In this document: one piece after another, positions 52,207-63,939 of the stretch
Layout: every line of letters starts with the position of its first letter
Numbering within the stretch: the stretch's first letter is position 1
DNA from: Ecdyonurus torrentis
Taxonomy: Eukaryota; Arthropoda; Insecta; Ephemeroptera; Heptageniidae
Reading direction: 5' to 3'
Length of the DNA: 64,000 nt
NCBI GenBank assembly: GCA_949318235.1
Contig: OX439132.1
Span: forward strand, 27,281,743 to 27,345,742
The notes under the pieces: model-generated
Told to the model about the DNA's origin: nothing
The model's database searches: none
The model's input: the letters and a program-made list of their open reading frames with translations, nothing else
Program-made: the position numbers and the translations under genes

Positions 52207-52298
52207 AACTGGTAGCTGCTACTTTCTATCGCCCCACCCTACACTTTGCCGTGCACCGTACTCTAGATATTGACATTTGAGTACCCCATAGTTTCAGC

Positions 52299-52370
52299 AG
52301 CAGAGTGGCGCAGTGGAAGCGTGCTGGGCCCATAACCCAGAGGTCCGTGGATCGAAACCATGCTCTGCTA
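52299..52370 (+). tRNA. Initiator tRNA-Met (CAT)
   Basis: A complete 72-nt cloverleaf. Acceptor AGCAGAG (52299-52305) pairs with CTCTGCT (52363-52369), discriminator A. D-stem GCGC/GCGT; anticodon stem CTGGG/CCCAG with loop CCCATAA, anticodon CAT at 52331-52333; T-stem CGTGG/CCATG with loop ATCGAAA. Three G-C pairs at the base of the anticodon stem, an A at position 1 and ATCGAAA instead of TTCGAAT are hallmarks of eukaryotic initiator tRNA, which loads the start methionine for cap-dependent translation. The T-stem T-A pair replaces the A-T pair of the fly gene as I remember it: a compensated change. No intron, no encoded CCA. Likely a functional gene, transcribed by RNA polymerase III from internal A and B boxes. 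Confidence 0.97.
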
Positions 52371-52372
52371 TA

Positions 52373-52380
52373 TTTTTTTT
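52373..52380 (+). terminator. RNA polymerase III terminator
   Basis: T8 starting 3 nt after the tRNA discriminator base. Confidence 0.9.
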
Positions 52381-53407
52381 AACGTGATAATATAAATAGT
52401 TTGTGTTTCATACCTACATTTTTCCTTTTTGATATCAACTTGTATCTCTTTTTGTAGATAATATAGCTCACGGTAAGAGCACCGAAAAAAAATTATAATA
52501 AAATTTGCACGTCATGAAAGGGGTTTGGACATTAATTTGCCTTTATATACACATCTTTCATACTCAGTGATAGTAATATTAACTTTAAGATATATTTCAT
52601 TCAACTAAATTTAATACTTAGAAACAAAAATTGTATGGAAATTATTATTAAATGCAGAAAGTGTAAAAAACTTTACGGTTTATTAGTTTTATTTGACGTT
52701 GAAAATTAAAAATTACTATTTAAAAATATGCTTTAAAAAATACGATCATATTAAATTATTTACTGAAGAGCTGTCTTTGTATTTCTCTGCTTATTCATAA
52801 ATCTTTTTTCATTGAAATATTAAAAAAAGAAATTCAATTGATAAAATGGATAAAATGACATAATATGTCTTTCATCATTTCTTTCCTCTTCGATTTTAAT
52901 TCAGTCAGGCTATAACATGGATATTAATTCACGAAGAATGAAAACTAAATTACGCGTTGAAAAAAAAAATCATATTTTCTTTGAAATAAAACTCCTAACC
53001 GTGGGATGCTATTCTGACGTCACAAAAATAGTAATCATCACAAAAATAGAGTCAAATATCACAATAAATTGAAAATACAAAGAGTATTACCCGGTGTATT
53101 ACGTTGTATTTGTTAACATTTGATATATGTGTATTCAATTGCAATTGAATAAACAGGAAACACTAAGCCCTACAATAAACAATCTATGTGTATGATATTT
53201 AATATGAATGCAATATATTGTTAACTTTTACCTTGACTTGCGATGTTATTGTTAAAAGGTTGCACTGGTGCAGTACAAATTGTGACGCAATATGTCAACT
53301 CATTTTGTACTATATTGTATGCATGCATTATTGTTTACAAAGAACTATTATTACTTTCATGATTGGAACTTTTTTATATCTATTACTGCTACATACGCAT
53401 TAATATT
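52381..53407. other. Intergenic AT-rich stretch
   Basis: TGACGTCACAAAAATAG at about 53015, with a partial echo TCACAAAAATAGAG shortly after. No gene. Confidence 0.55.
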
Positions 53408-53661
<254 letters not shown>

Positions 53662-55195
53662 ATAAGACAAAATACTTTTGCTCTGAATTTTGAACTGACA
53701 AATTAGAATTAAACAAATTAAGAGGAAAAAAGTCATGATATATACATATTTTTGTTTATAACGTTTTCATAAAATAAATCTTATTTTATATTGTTTTTCC
53801 TATCAACTGCCATTATCTGACCAATCAATAAAAAGAAAATCAATGCACAAAAAAATCATATATTAATTGTATTAATTAAATAAAATGAATAATATTTTTA
53901 AAGTTATTAAAGTAAATTTCATTTAGCATCTTTAAGAAACTAATGAATGGAAACTTACCAAAAGAGTTTTATTGTTATTATTATTTTACTCAATGTTAAA
54001 TTGAATTCTCTTGGCAGCACAAAAACAAAACTTTATTCACAACTTCTTATTTCCTTGCTTTGTAGAGGTTTCATGTTATTTCTTTTGTACTATGGGGAAC
54101 ATATTTTACTTTTTTTATTGTTATATTTTTTTCTTTTATACATATGTCTGTAGGTGTGTATATAATTATATATATATATATATACATAAGTATAAGTATA
54201 TATATATATATATATAATTGTATAATACACACATATAATTTCAATCTCTTTATATAACAAAAAACACTAACAATAATCTGAATTTAATCAGTGTAATTTT
54301 TCTTATTTGAGTGTGTGGTATACATAATTAAGTACTTCAATTTTGTCAATAGAGTTAAATAATGTCAAATTAAAATTTGATTGTGATGAAAAAGATTAGG
54401 GGCAATAAAAAATAAAAATCTTGCATTCAAAAAATATAATTAATACAAAGAATGTTACTTGAAATGTGGAGACATTCATTTACATACCATCATAACAATT
54501 TGATTTTTCTTTTAAAGTAGAGAAGGGAGACAAACAGAATAATACGTATTATACCAAAATAGAAATAATAAGAAGTAAAATTATTGTCAAGGTCTAAAGC
54601 TATTGAATTAAAGAAGTTGATTAATTTTTTTTATATATGATTTTTGTTTTGGCCACCCGAGTGTAATTGCTTGAGATTTTCTACGACTTCTTCAAGATTG
54701 TCCTTGACACACTGCGCGTGGTGCTTGGTGGTTTGGAGATGTCTACCATACATACATAATATAAATATATATTTATATATAATCTTAATTTTTAAAAATG
54801 CATGATTAAAAGCGTACATATCACAAAACCAAAGAGCTTCGCTTGTAGCATCTTCTTTCTATCTACGTATTTTACTTTACATACATAGATTTACAAAATA
54901 ATTCTCTCTCCATACTCCATACACACATACTGTACATTGTACATTTTTTCTTTCGTTTCTTATATCGTTAAAAAAATATTAAAAGGCTTATTATGTAGTG
55001 ATTTTTGAAAAGAAATCTTGTATAATTTCATATAAAATTATTATTTTTACTTTTGTTATTTTTCTTTAAAAAATATATAAATAATACTACATATGAATGG
55101 CTGAACAATCGCTATTTTTCATATAGAAAATTGCAATTTCAAATATAAATAAATTTTTCAAATTTGAGATGAAATAAATTTGAAACGAGATTTTT
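53662..55195. other. Intergenic AT-rich stretch
   Basis: Two short (TA)n tracts at 54167-54216; otherwise nothing. The minus open frame at 54631-54819 is partly GC-richer (CACTGCGCGTGGTGC) but too short and without motif. Confidence 0.5.
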
Positions 55196-55462
55196 ACTTT
55201 ATTCTGTTTCATTAATCTCTACATATGATAAAATGTTTGTGATAAAATTTCTGTACCTTGTGTTCAGTGAATATCTGTAACGTTAATTAATATTTTAAAT
55301 AGAATTCTATTGAAAACTTATAATTATATGTACTGTATAAAACTGAAATTATGAAACACTCTGACAAGTGATTATTGTTAAATTAAAAGTCAGAGGACCA
55401 TGTAAGTGGGTATGTACTTTTTTTGGCCTCTTAATAAAAATAAAGTATTATTATTATAATGT
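55196..55462 (+). mobile_element. LINE-like 3' tail, copy 2
   Basis: Plus-strand copy of the 43471-43742 element: ACACTCTGACAAGTGATTAT, CAGAGGACCATGTAAGT, GGCCTCTTAATAAAAAT, then (ATT)n. It diverges at many sites from copy 1, so both are old. Confidence 0.6.
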
Positions 55463-55594
55463 AAGTTATAGTAATATAATATATTTTTGTGTCTCTTTAT
55501 ATGTTTATTGTAATAAATGTATATTTACTCCAAAATTGGATTATTATTCTCTTGTTGGAGTTAGTAGTAAGAGTGAGCCAGACGGGTTGTCAAC

Positions 55595-55672
55595 CCTAAA
55601 CCTCGCACTTTCAAAAATGTATTTTTTTATGTATTTTTTTTTTAATAATAAAAACGATTATTTAATTTAATA
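55595..55672 (+). repeat. Dispersed repeat, copy 2
   Basis: CCTAAACCTCGCACTTTCAA followed by T-rich DNA and ACGATTATTTA, matching 12393-12480. Confidence 0.45.
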
Positions 55673-56094
55673 ATACATATATAACTGAATACATTTATCC
55701 ACTCTGCTATTTTCAGTATAATACTTAAGGAAATAAGTGTAGATGAAGACTTATAAAAATGTCTCAATGTCAAATCGATACAAAAGAAAAAAAGTATCAC
55801 AATAGATGTAATTTAATGTCGTGAGTTGATATTTTCTCAAATCTACAAATCTAAAACATAATAGATATTTCAACAATCATTAAGGCAGGAAATCGGGTAC
55901 TGCGGGATTTGACTAGAGTTAAGTAAGAAAGAAAAATGTGAAATTTTGCACAGTATAAAGTATAAAGTATCTTCCAAAATGTAAAAAATTTGAGGGGTCA
56001 CCACCTAGATTTTAAATCACACTCTTTGGAAGTTTTAGTCTCATAAGATCCCATGTTAATATTCATAATTATTTTCTCTCGTATCTGATGGTCA
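55673..56094. other. Intergenic AT-rich stretch
   Basis: Nothing recognisable. Confidence 0.6.
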
Positions 56095-56343
56095 CACTCT
56101 AAAAAAAAGGTGCATTATTTTAGTTACGAATAATAACTTATTTAAAATAATCACTTTGTGATATTTTAACAAATTATTAACAATAGCTATTTTAACTTAA
56201 AATATCTTTAAAAAACTGAAAACAGTTTAAAACAACTAAAAATAGCAATTGTTAATAATTTGCTAAAATGGTTTATTTTAGCTATACTCATAATAAAACA
56301 AAAGTGATTATCTTAAATAAGTTATTATTCGTAACTGAAGTAA

Positions 56344-56374
<31 letters not shown>

Positions 56375-56379
56375 GAGTG
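56095..56379. mobile_element. TIR MITE family E, copy 1
   Basis: 285 bp beginning CACTCTAAAAAAAA and ending with its inverse (T-run then AGAGTG). The TIRs extend about 65 bp through GTTACGAATAATAACTTATT. Inner sequence is also partly symmetric around AACAATAGCTATTTTAA. Non-coding. Confidence 0.75.
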
Positions 56380-56689
56380 ACGGGTTCTGAAATTTTTATT
56401 ATAGGTATAGCTGTTACTTTTAACTTTCAAGTAGCATCATAAAGTTTGGAAGTTTTCTTTATAGGTTTTGAGATGCAAGCCATGTAAATACAACCCTTAA
56501 TTGTACAAGGAAGAAAAAAAAAAGATATTTCTGTTTGTTTGTTTTCTTCCCCTTCTAGAAATATTAAATAAATGTCACACGTGTGTAGCGTAAAAAATAA
56601 GAGTAAGAATAAAAAGAATAAGAAAATAAGACAATTTTTTACTGTTAGATTATTTACCTGAAATACAGAAATAAAAGAAATTTAATATT

Positions 56690-56929
56690 ACACGTAAAAA
56701 TAAATCACGTAATTTATGCTGCATTGAATAATTCCCATATTGTAGAGGAAAATTTTGCTATTTCGTAATAAGATAAGTAATGTGTACTGAAAATCTTAAC
56801 TATTATGTTACATAGTATAATCAGTATATGTAGTATAATACAATATAGTATAAATCATGACATGATGTAATGTTTAAAATGTCATTGCAGTGATCTAGCA
56901 TAATTATTACGTATTTATTTTTGTCCGTA
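56690..56929. mobile_element. MITE family A, copy 3
   Basis: The left TIR ACACGTAAAAATAAATCACG then TAATTTATGCTGC; the right TIR, reverse-complemented, ATACGGACAAAAATAAATAC then GTAATAATTATGCTA. This is the clearest TIR pair of the family. Confidence 0.65.
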
Positions 56930-57105
56930 TAGAAAAAATATTATATTATTATTTTCTAAGTTTTCAAACTAAGATTGAAAGATCACTTCTACTCTCGTAT
57001 AACGTATCATAAAAAACAGTATATTGCAGTAAAAAGAGAAGGAGAGAAAGGTCTTGATTTAATTACTTTGCAATGAAAACTTTATAATGAAAACTTTGCA
57101 ATTCA

Positions 57106-57432
57106 AAGGAATAGACCAGATAAAAACATAAGCATTTATATCACAATACACTTGATGGGATTTACAAAAATAACTTTAGTTTGTCTCAAAACCCAACTGT
57201 ATCTCCGTAGCAGTGATCAGAAATGTCGAGTTATGCAACCCGCACAACATTTGCATACTAATTTTTGCATGTTTCTGACGTCATAAACATAAATAGTCAA
57301 GTAAATGGCATACTTTACAGTATTTTCACGCTCTCTCGTGGGGCTCCTTCTGGTAAAAATTGTCAACAGTTTTGAAGATCTCATTTTGTGATTAGTCATT
57401 AAAATAAAAAGCACATGTGGTTTTATGTGGTC
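57106..57432 (-). mobile_element. TTAA-flanked MITE, family B copy 3 (inverted)
   Basis: It starts AGGAATAGACCAGATAAAAA and ends GTGGTCTATGGCT, followed by TTAA; the left flank is TCAA. Internal TATGCAACCCGCACAA and TATTTTCACGCTCTCTCGTG are the inverse of the same blocks in copies 1 and 2. Confidence 0.75.
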
Positions 57433-57475
57433 TATGGCTTTAAGGATAAGTAAGGGTCAGTAGTGACAAGCAACT

Positions 57476-57477
<2 letters not shown>

Positions 57478-57525
<48 letters not shown>
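57478..57525. repeat. (AG)n microsatellite
   Basis: About 24 AG units, 46 bp from the family-B element. Confidence 0.95.
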
Positions 57526-57528
<3 letters not shown>

Positions 57529-58057
57529 TCAAAGGGACTTGGTGGTATTTTGGACAATACAAGATTAATCCGATATCTATACGTGAGAAGTTGCAATTAA
57601 GAATTGCAAAATTGAAGTTTTTATTTTATTTTTATTTTACAGGTCCATAAGGATTAACATTAACTTCAAACAACAAAATGTTGTCCTTAATTAAATGATG
57701 ATCAATCTTAAAACTTTTTTCATGGACACAATAAATTTAAAAACGTCACTAAATTTGATGGCTAAAGGCGTGAAGTTATTGGACATCTGACAACTCCACT
57801 TAAAGTAACCATAAAAAATTTATTATGTAATGTCATTCTAAGAATTTAAAACCAAAAGTGTGAACATTTTTTAGTGCTAATAACTTGTAAATAATTAAGA
57901 AAATAGGTGAACTAATGAACAACTACTTAACGTAAACTTGAAATTTCAGATTCAAGGTTTATTTTTTGTTGAATTGGTTTCTATTTCTATGGTATTATAT
58001 TCTGCCTGAAGGTATTATCTGGTGCAATCTAGTGATATTTGAGCATCATCAGCTCGC
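57526..58057. other. Upstream flank of cuticle gene 2
   Basis: AT-rich with no recognisable structure until the GC-richer promoter region. Confidence 0.55.
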
Positions 58058-58115
58058 GACCTTGCGTGACTTGACACGCACAGGGAGCCTCCTTCACAGG
58101 TATCGAAGGTCAAGG
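58058..58115 (+). promoter_or_regulatory. Receptor half-sites upstream of cuticle gene 2
   Basis: GACCTTGCG (58058-58066) complements CGCAAGGTC; GAAGGTCAAGG (58105-58115) carries an AAGGTCA monomer site 39-49 bp before the TATA box. These are the half-sites recognised by HR3/E75 and FTZ-F1-type receptors that time cuticle genes in insects. Binding is inferred. Confidence 0.45.
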
Positions 58116-58153
58116 ACGGAATACCCGGAAGTTTTTTTTCTTTTTTTCTTAGG

Positions 58154-58189
58154 TATATATAGCGAGCATCTCGAGATCTCAAGTTATTC
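58154..58189 (+). promoter_or_regulatory. Core promoter of cuticle gene 2
   Basis: TATATATA at 58154-58161; TTATTC (58184-58189), one base off TCAKTY, puts +1 at A58186, 32 bp after the TATA start. Spacing and the ATTCTG start are identical to cuticle gene 1. The 5' UTR is 45 nt. Confidence 0.7.
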
Positions 58190-58230
58190 TGTCTCAGCAG
58201 TAGTCAGACTTTCAAACAAACAAACTCAAC

Positions 58231-58466
58231 ATGTACAAGCTGGTAAGTAATAAGAAAATATTATTTTATATAATGATAGAGATTTAATTGCACTTTCTTA
58301 GATAACAATATTTAAGTATTATTATTAAGTGGATATAATGCAGTGTACTATATTATAGTTTAAGTTTCTAAAATTTATAAATATATATTTTTTACAAAAT
58401 TCATATCTCATTTATATGGCTTCAAATTAAAAGATTTGAATCAATAATTTGAAATTTAGTTAAAAT

Positions 58467-58505
<39 letters not shown>

Positions 58506-59126
58506 TAAAATATATGAAAACATTATCAATTAAAAATACACGATTAAAAAATAAATAAAAAAAATTGCTTGTTTAACGAAACATTTAATCTATTCATTTG
58601 TAATAATAATAATAAAAGTAATAATAAAGGACAATTACCTCAAAACAAAAGTTAAATTACAATAGAAAGAACATAATAATAATTGTATTGTTTTTTAAAC
58701 TCATTAAGCATTAATAATGAAATGAGATAAAATATTTTATAATTTATTGTAAAAGAAAATTACGCATTAATATTTTCATATTATTGTTTGAAAGCAATGA
58801 AGTGGTCAATTTATACTGTTGTTGACAGGTTGGACAGAAATAGGGTCCAATAATAATATGATGTAACAATAGATTTACACTTCATAACAATTAAATTGAT
58901 TATAATGAAAAAGAAAAATTAGTGCAAAACTCCATGAATGTTAGTCTACGTTATTTAATCAAAGTTTTGTAATTATGTGATGATATAATATTAAGTTATT
59001 GCGTAATATATTGAATTGTGCCAGTTGGCTTTGATTGTGTGAGAGAGAAAGTGCAGTAGTTAATATTCTGATCAGTTTTATGCGATGTGATATTAGTATT
59101 GTTAGCAAACAGTTATATTTTAGTAA

Positions 59127-59164
<38 letters not shown>

Positions 59165-59668
59165 ATACTGTGTTTATATAATATTTATGTTATTTGAATA
59201 ACAAGTTAGAATCAATATTTTTGTACAATAATGTTCTGCTTTATATAATGTAGAGTTGGACTTTTTCAATCGAGTTCATAAATTCATATTTTTATGTTTT
59301 TAAAATGATTTATTAACTTCTTAAAAAATGTGTTAAAAGTATTTTACTATAATTTTGATTTTTTATTGTTATTTTCTCAGGTCGCTTTCGCTGCTCTCAT
59401 CGCTGTGGCTCGTGCTGGTCACCTTGCCGCTCCCGCGATTGCATTTGCTGCTCCTGCCCTGAGTGTTCACCCTGCACCCTTGATCCGTGCTGCTCCCTTG
59501 GTTCACACTGCTCCTCTGGTTCACACCGCCCCTCTGGTCCACACTGCTCCTCTGCTGCGTGCTGCTCCTATTGCCTACCACACACCTCTGGTACATCATG
59601 CTCCTATTGCCTACCACGCTCCAGCTCTGCGTTATGCTGCTGCTGCTCCAGTCGTACGCGTCTGGTAA
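58231..59668 (+). CDS. Low-complexity AAP-type cuticular protein (two exons)
   Basis: Coding exons are 58231-58242 (MYKL) and 59381-59668, phase 0, with a 1,138-bp intron (donor GTAAGT, acceptor TTTTCTCAG). The 99-aa product has a signal peptide MYKLVAFAALIAVARA cleaved before GHLAAP. The mature part is Ala/Pro-rich: AAPAIAFAAPAL, then hexapeptides APLIRA, APLVHT three times, APLLRA, followed by AYHTPLVHHAPIAYHAPAL and a C-terminal AAAAPVVRVW. The APLVHT units are 18-bp tandem repeats at 59492-59545. No chitin-binding Rebers-Riddiford motif and no Cys. It is expected in the extracellular cuticle, secreted by epidermal cells. Shared exon layout, promoter geometry and the PVVRV tail mark it as a paralogue of the gene at 40032. 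AATAAA lies at 59814-59819. Confidence 0.88.
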
Positions 59669-59813
59669 TCAAACCCTTCGTGTCTCTTCAGGATGATATC
59701 GAGCGCTGGACTATGCTCTGACGTTTCATTTTTTTTTTTTTTTTTTTTATCCACCAGCTGTACAAAATGTTGAATAATGTGCAAGTTACCTCTGTAGAGG
59801 TCTGGCTTGCATA

Positions 59814-59819
59814 AATAAA
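59814..59819 (+). terminator. Poly(A) signal of cuticle gene 2
   Basis: AATAAA about 146 nt after the stop; the 3' UTR also contains a 20-T run near 59729. Confidence 0.75.
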
Positions 59820-60659
59820 TAGTCTGATTTATTACACCTTATTTTATAACGTATTATTTGACACCTTACCTAATTTAAATTGAATTATAAAAACAAATCA
59901 AAAAATATTTTAAGTTTAAGAAGGTATAGAAATACCCCTGAAACCCCATGCAAAGCATGCAACCTGCTTGTCCAATTTCTAATCAAATATATTTATATTA
60001 CGTAGAATATTACTATATTACTAGAATATCATATTACTGCCCTAAGAAATTGAAATGAAACATCTCAAAGTATGACTTAAAAAAAAAATTATCATGATTT
60101 TTAATTTAGTTTCTCAACTATATTTTAATATTAATAAATTAATTATCCTGCATTTATTTTTTCAGGCAAAATAAAAATATTAGTTTAAAATTTTAATGCA
60201 ATAAAATGTGATTATAGATGCAAAATAAAATTAAACATAGATTGCAAAAGAAAAAATAATGCGAACGTTTAAACAAAATTGAAGCGCAGTTACAATTAAA
60301 GTGTATATTTATTTTGCGCAGTTACACATTCTTTAGAAACATATTATGTATTATGTATGTACTGTAGTAGAAACAAATAATTAAATATTTATTATGCAGT
60401 ATATAGTTTTTATCATTACAAACTAAAGTAAAAAAGAAACAAAAGAACTGTTTGAAATGAAAAATTAATTTAAATAAAGTAATAGTAATTAATATAGCTT
60501 CATTTTTATTTGCATTAAAATGCATTATTTTCTCTCAGTCGAGTAATTGTATGGACGTATTTTTACTACTGTTTGGTATATATTTGATGAATTAAAATAA
60601 AGAAAAATAAATTTAGTTTCAGTTAAATAATTCAGTTGAATAATTTTCAGGCAGGATAA
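59820..60659. other. Intergenic AT-rich stretch
   Basis: Nothing recognisable. Confidence 0.6.
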
Positions 60660-60865
60660 TGCATTTTAGCAAATTATGAACAATAGCTAATTTAACTAAA
60701 AATATCTTAAAATAACTGAAAACGACTCAAAACAACTTACAAATATAGCTATTGTTAATAATTTGCTAAAATGAATTATTTCAGCTGGTCATAATAACTC
60801 AAAAGTGTTTATCTCAAATAAGTTATAGGATTCGTAACTGAAGTAATGTACCCTTCATTTGAGTG
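60660..60865. mobile_element. TIR MITE family E, copy 2, left-truncated
   Basis: Matches copy 1 from the AACAATAGCTA block to TTCGTAACTGAAGTAATG and ends GAGTG. Its left TIR of about 60 bp is missing. Confidence 0.65.
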
Positions 60866-61418
60866 TTAAGTTCCTTAAATATATAGTTGAAGTATATAAT
60901 TAAATTATTATAATAAATCACTGTTCTTTTCTTGGTCGATTCTTGCTGTAAAAATCCCGTAAAATTACAGATCGCTATAACAGTGTATAAAAAAAGAAGG
61001 TCTATTTGAAACTTAGAATGCGTTTGCAATGAAATTGCTTTCATTAATGGCTTCATTTTTACTACCATTAAACTTTTTTTTTTTTTCACTTGTTATTTCA
61101 GTTTTGTATGTTCGATGTGCTAATTAGTGTTTTAATCATAAGAAATAATAAGTACAAAAATTATTGCAGAAATCTCAAGTTTAACTGTCAGATACAGCAA
61201 TTGCAATATATATATATATTTTATCATTTAAATGAAGCACATATTTTCTCATAAGAATAACATCATAAATTAAACGCGTATTATCACAATCGTAAGTACA
61301 AGACATGTCCAGAGTATTTAAACTATTAAAATGACCCATGCGTTAATATGTCACTCTTGATAAATTCACACACAACATTTTTATGTCCGACAAGAAGTGC
61401 TTATAAAATTTAAGAAAT
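60866..61418. other. Intergenic AT-rich stretch
   Basis: A short (AT)n near 61207-61220; nothing else. Confidence 0.6.
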
Positions 61419-61585
61419 GTACGGTCATTTTACTAAAAAATGAATTGCTATTGGCTATTGGCATATGGGAATAACATGTATTTAAATGTAGTTTTGCGCC
61501 AACTGAAATCTCCATCTGATTGTATTGTATCAATTGTATGCCCATAAGCCAATAGAAATGAATTTTTAATTCAAATGACTGTACA
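61419..61585. mobile_element. Fold-back MITE, 167 bp
   Basis: Inverted ends: left TGTACGGTCATTT ... AATGAATTGCTATTGGC, right (reverse-complemented) TGTACAGTCATTT ... ATTCATTTCTATTGGC. Arms are about 45-50 bp. No coding sequence. Confidence 0.65.
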
Positions 61586-61618
<33 letters not shown>

Positions 61619-63906
61619 CATCATGTACAAAAAACGCATATTTCTTGTACCTTTCAAGTGCATAACTTACACTTAAAGTGAAGGACAAGAACAACATGCA
61701 AGTAACATAAAGCATAGGTCTTGTAGGTTATAACAAGTATAAGTGCATATATTCAGAATATGTGTTTGGTAGATTGTACGCAGAAAAAAAAAAGAAGAAA
61801 AATATTTAAACATAATTTCTAGGTTATATTGGATTAAATCAAAGCAAAATACACGATTTTTTTATTTTTTATTTTTTGAAGACTGCGGTCCTTAAGATTT
61901 ATTATTAGAAATTGTAATTATAATGTATTTTGTAAATGTATCATTAGATTTTTATTTTATTTTTAACACTCCAGTGTCTTTTTAAGATTTATTAATAGAA
62001 TTTGTAATTATACTATATTTTGTAAACAAAATAATGTTATATGGAAATAACTAACTTTAAAAAAATGAAACCTACCACATTTCTAAGTTAGTTTTGAATA
62101 CAGTTCATTTTATTACACAACGTAGAATGTAGAAAGTTTACAAAACAATTGAATTTTCAAATAGTAAAACTTCGCAGTATAAATTTTAAGTCTTCTACAC
62201 TTACAAATGATTAACACTAAAGCTCACACATGCAGTATACAAATAAACTTTTGTGTTTTTTGTTTTCTTTATGATAACACGATATAAATAATTAAATCAG
62301 TGTAAATTAAAATGAGGCAAACTTCCTTATTAACCAGGTGCAATACTTAAGTGCAATTTCCTTATGAGTGATAAGAATTATTTAAATAATACATTATTTA
62401 TAATATTATACACTTTTAAGATTTTATTTTTGTTTATTTGAAAAGCTCTCTTGCTTTTTCTTATTGTTATGGAAAACTCTTAACAAAAAATTAATTCTAA
62501 GAAGTGAGAAAGATAGAGAAAATTTTCAAAAGAGTAAAAAAAAAATGTTCTTTTTTTTTTATTTGCAAATTCACAATCAATCCTAGGAAATGATGAGTGG
62601 ACAGAACAACTGTGAGCGATAAATGAACGAAATCATTTTGTTTATTGCAGTTCAATGTTAATTTTTTGGAAATATAAATGTAATAGTAAAATAGAAACGA
62701 ATAAAAAAGAAAACATTGCATCAGAGAACAAACAAGTTATAATAAAACATTTTCCTCTCGTTTGTTTGATGCTTCTATGATATGTTAAAAAATTATGATC
62801 AGTAGAACAATTTGAAACGGAAAGAGAAAACGATGTAACAGGTTAAACTAGTAGCAAATAATAAAAGATTGTTTGTGATTTTCATATCCTCTCTAAATTC
62901 TAAATGCTAATATTAAGAAAAAATGCAGGAAAAAAATGACAAAAAAAGATGATAGATTTTTTTTTTTTGTCTCAATTGTTTTTTTTTTTTTTTTTAGGTT
63001 ATTTAATTAAAATTCTCAGTCACAAATAATAAGTAACAAGGACATTACAATGAGGCACAGCATCAACGACTGAATAAATTAATGATCATTTACTTTTTCT
63101 AGTTTATCTGATTTTTTTTAATGATAATTTTGGCACTATAATTTCAGTTAGTTTCCTCTCTGTTATTTCTATTTCTACCAAATATTTGATCATAGAAAAT
63201 AAAATGTAACATAAGATATAAGGCCACGAAATAAAATTCATATACTGTAAGTATATTATATATTACATTTTGAAATACGCAAAGTAAGTTAAGAAGAAAA
63301 AAATCGTGACCGATGTGACCTTATCGTTTTTTTCAAGGTTTACAGTGTCTTTAAATAGGAAGTTATAGAGATATTATATTCTAGTTAATCTTTATTTTCA
63401 TTAGGTGTAGCTCTTGTTGCCTTTTGTGGGTTTATATTTGTAATTAATATTCAGATAATTATTGATTTATTTATAGTTTTATATTCATAACAATTCTTAT
63501 TTTCTCCATTTTTTTTATGATACATAGTCTTCCCCCCCCCCCCCCCCCCCAAAAAAAAAGAAAAAAGAAAAAGATTTCTATTGACTTATCCATGTAATCA
63601 GATGTAGATTTCATAGTTGACGTAAAACTCTATTTAAATACATGTTATTTCCATTTGCCAATAGATTTTTTTTTAAAGCAAAAACACTGTACTAATGTTG
63701 CTTTATTATAAATTATATATTTAAAATTGCACAATAAATAATAAGTGATTTTTATTTAAAAATTAAATACATGTTTGACATGTTTTTCCCCCTCGTTTCG
63801 GTATTTTAATTTCAAAGTTATTATATTTAAGGAAATTTATATAGTATTAAAGTAAAAGTATGATCCAGTTTAAAATATACTGGTATGTGTACATATGTGT
63901 TTTATA

Positions 63907-63939
<33 letters not shown>

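Noticed and set aside
57966..58250. 94-aa open frame spanning the promoter and exon 1 of cuticle gene 2
   Set aside because: It runs across the TATA box in a different frame from MYKL and has no coding features.
59369..59696. Alternative-frame and minus-strand open frames over exon 2 of cuticle gene 2
   Set aside because: Shadows of the real exon; only the plus frame joined to MYKL gives a signal peptide.
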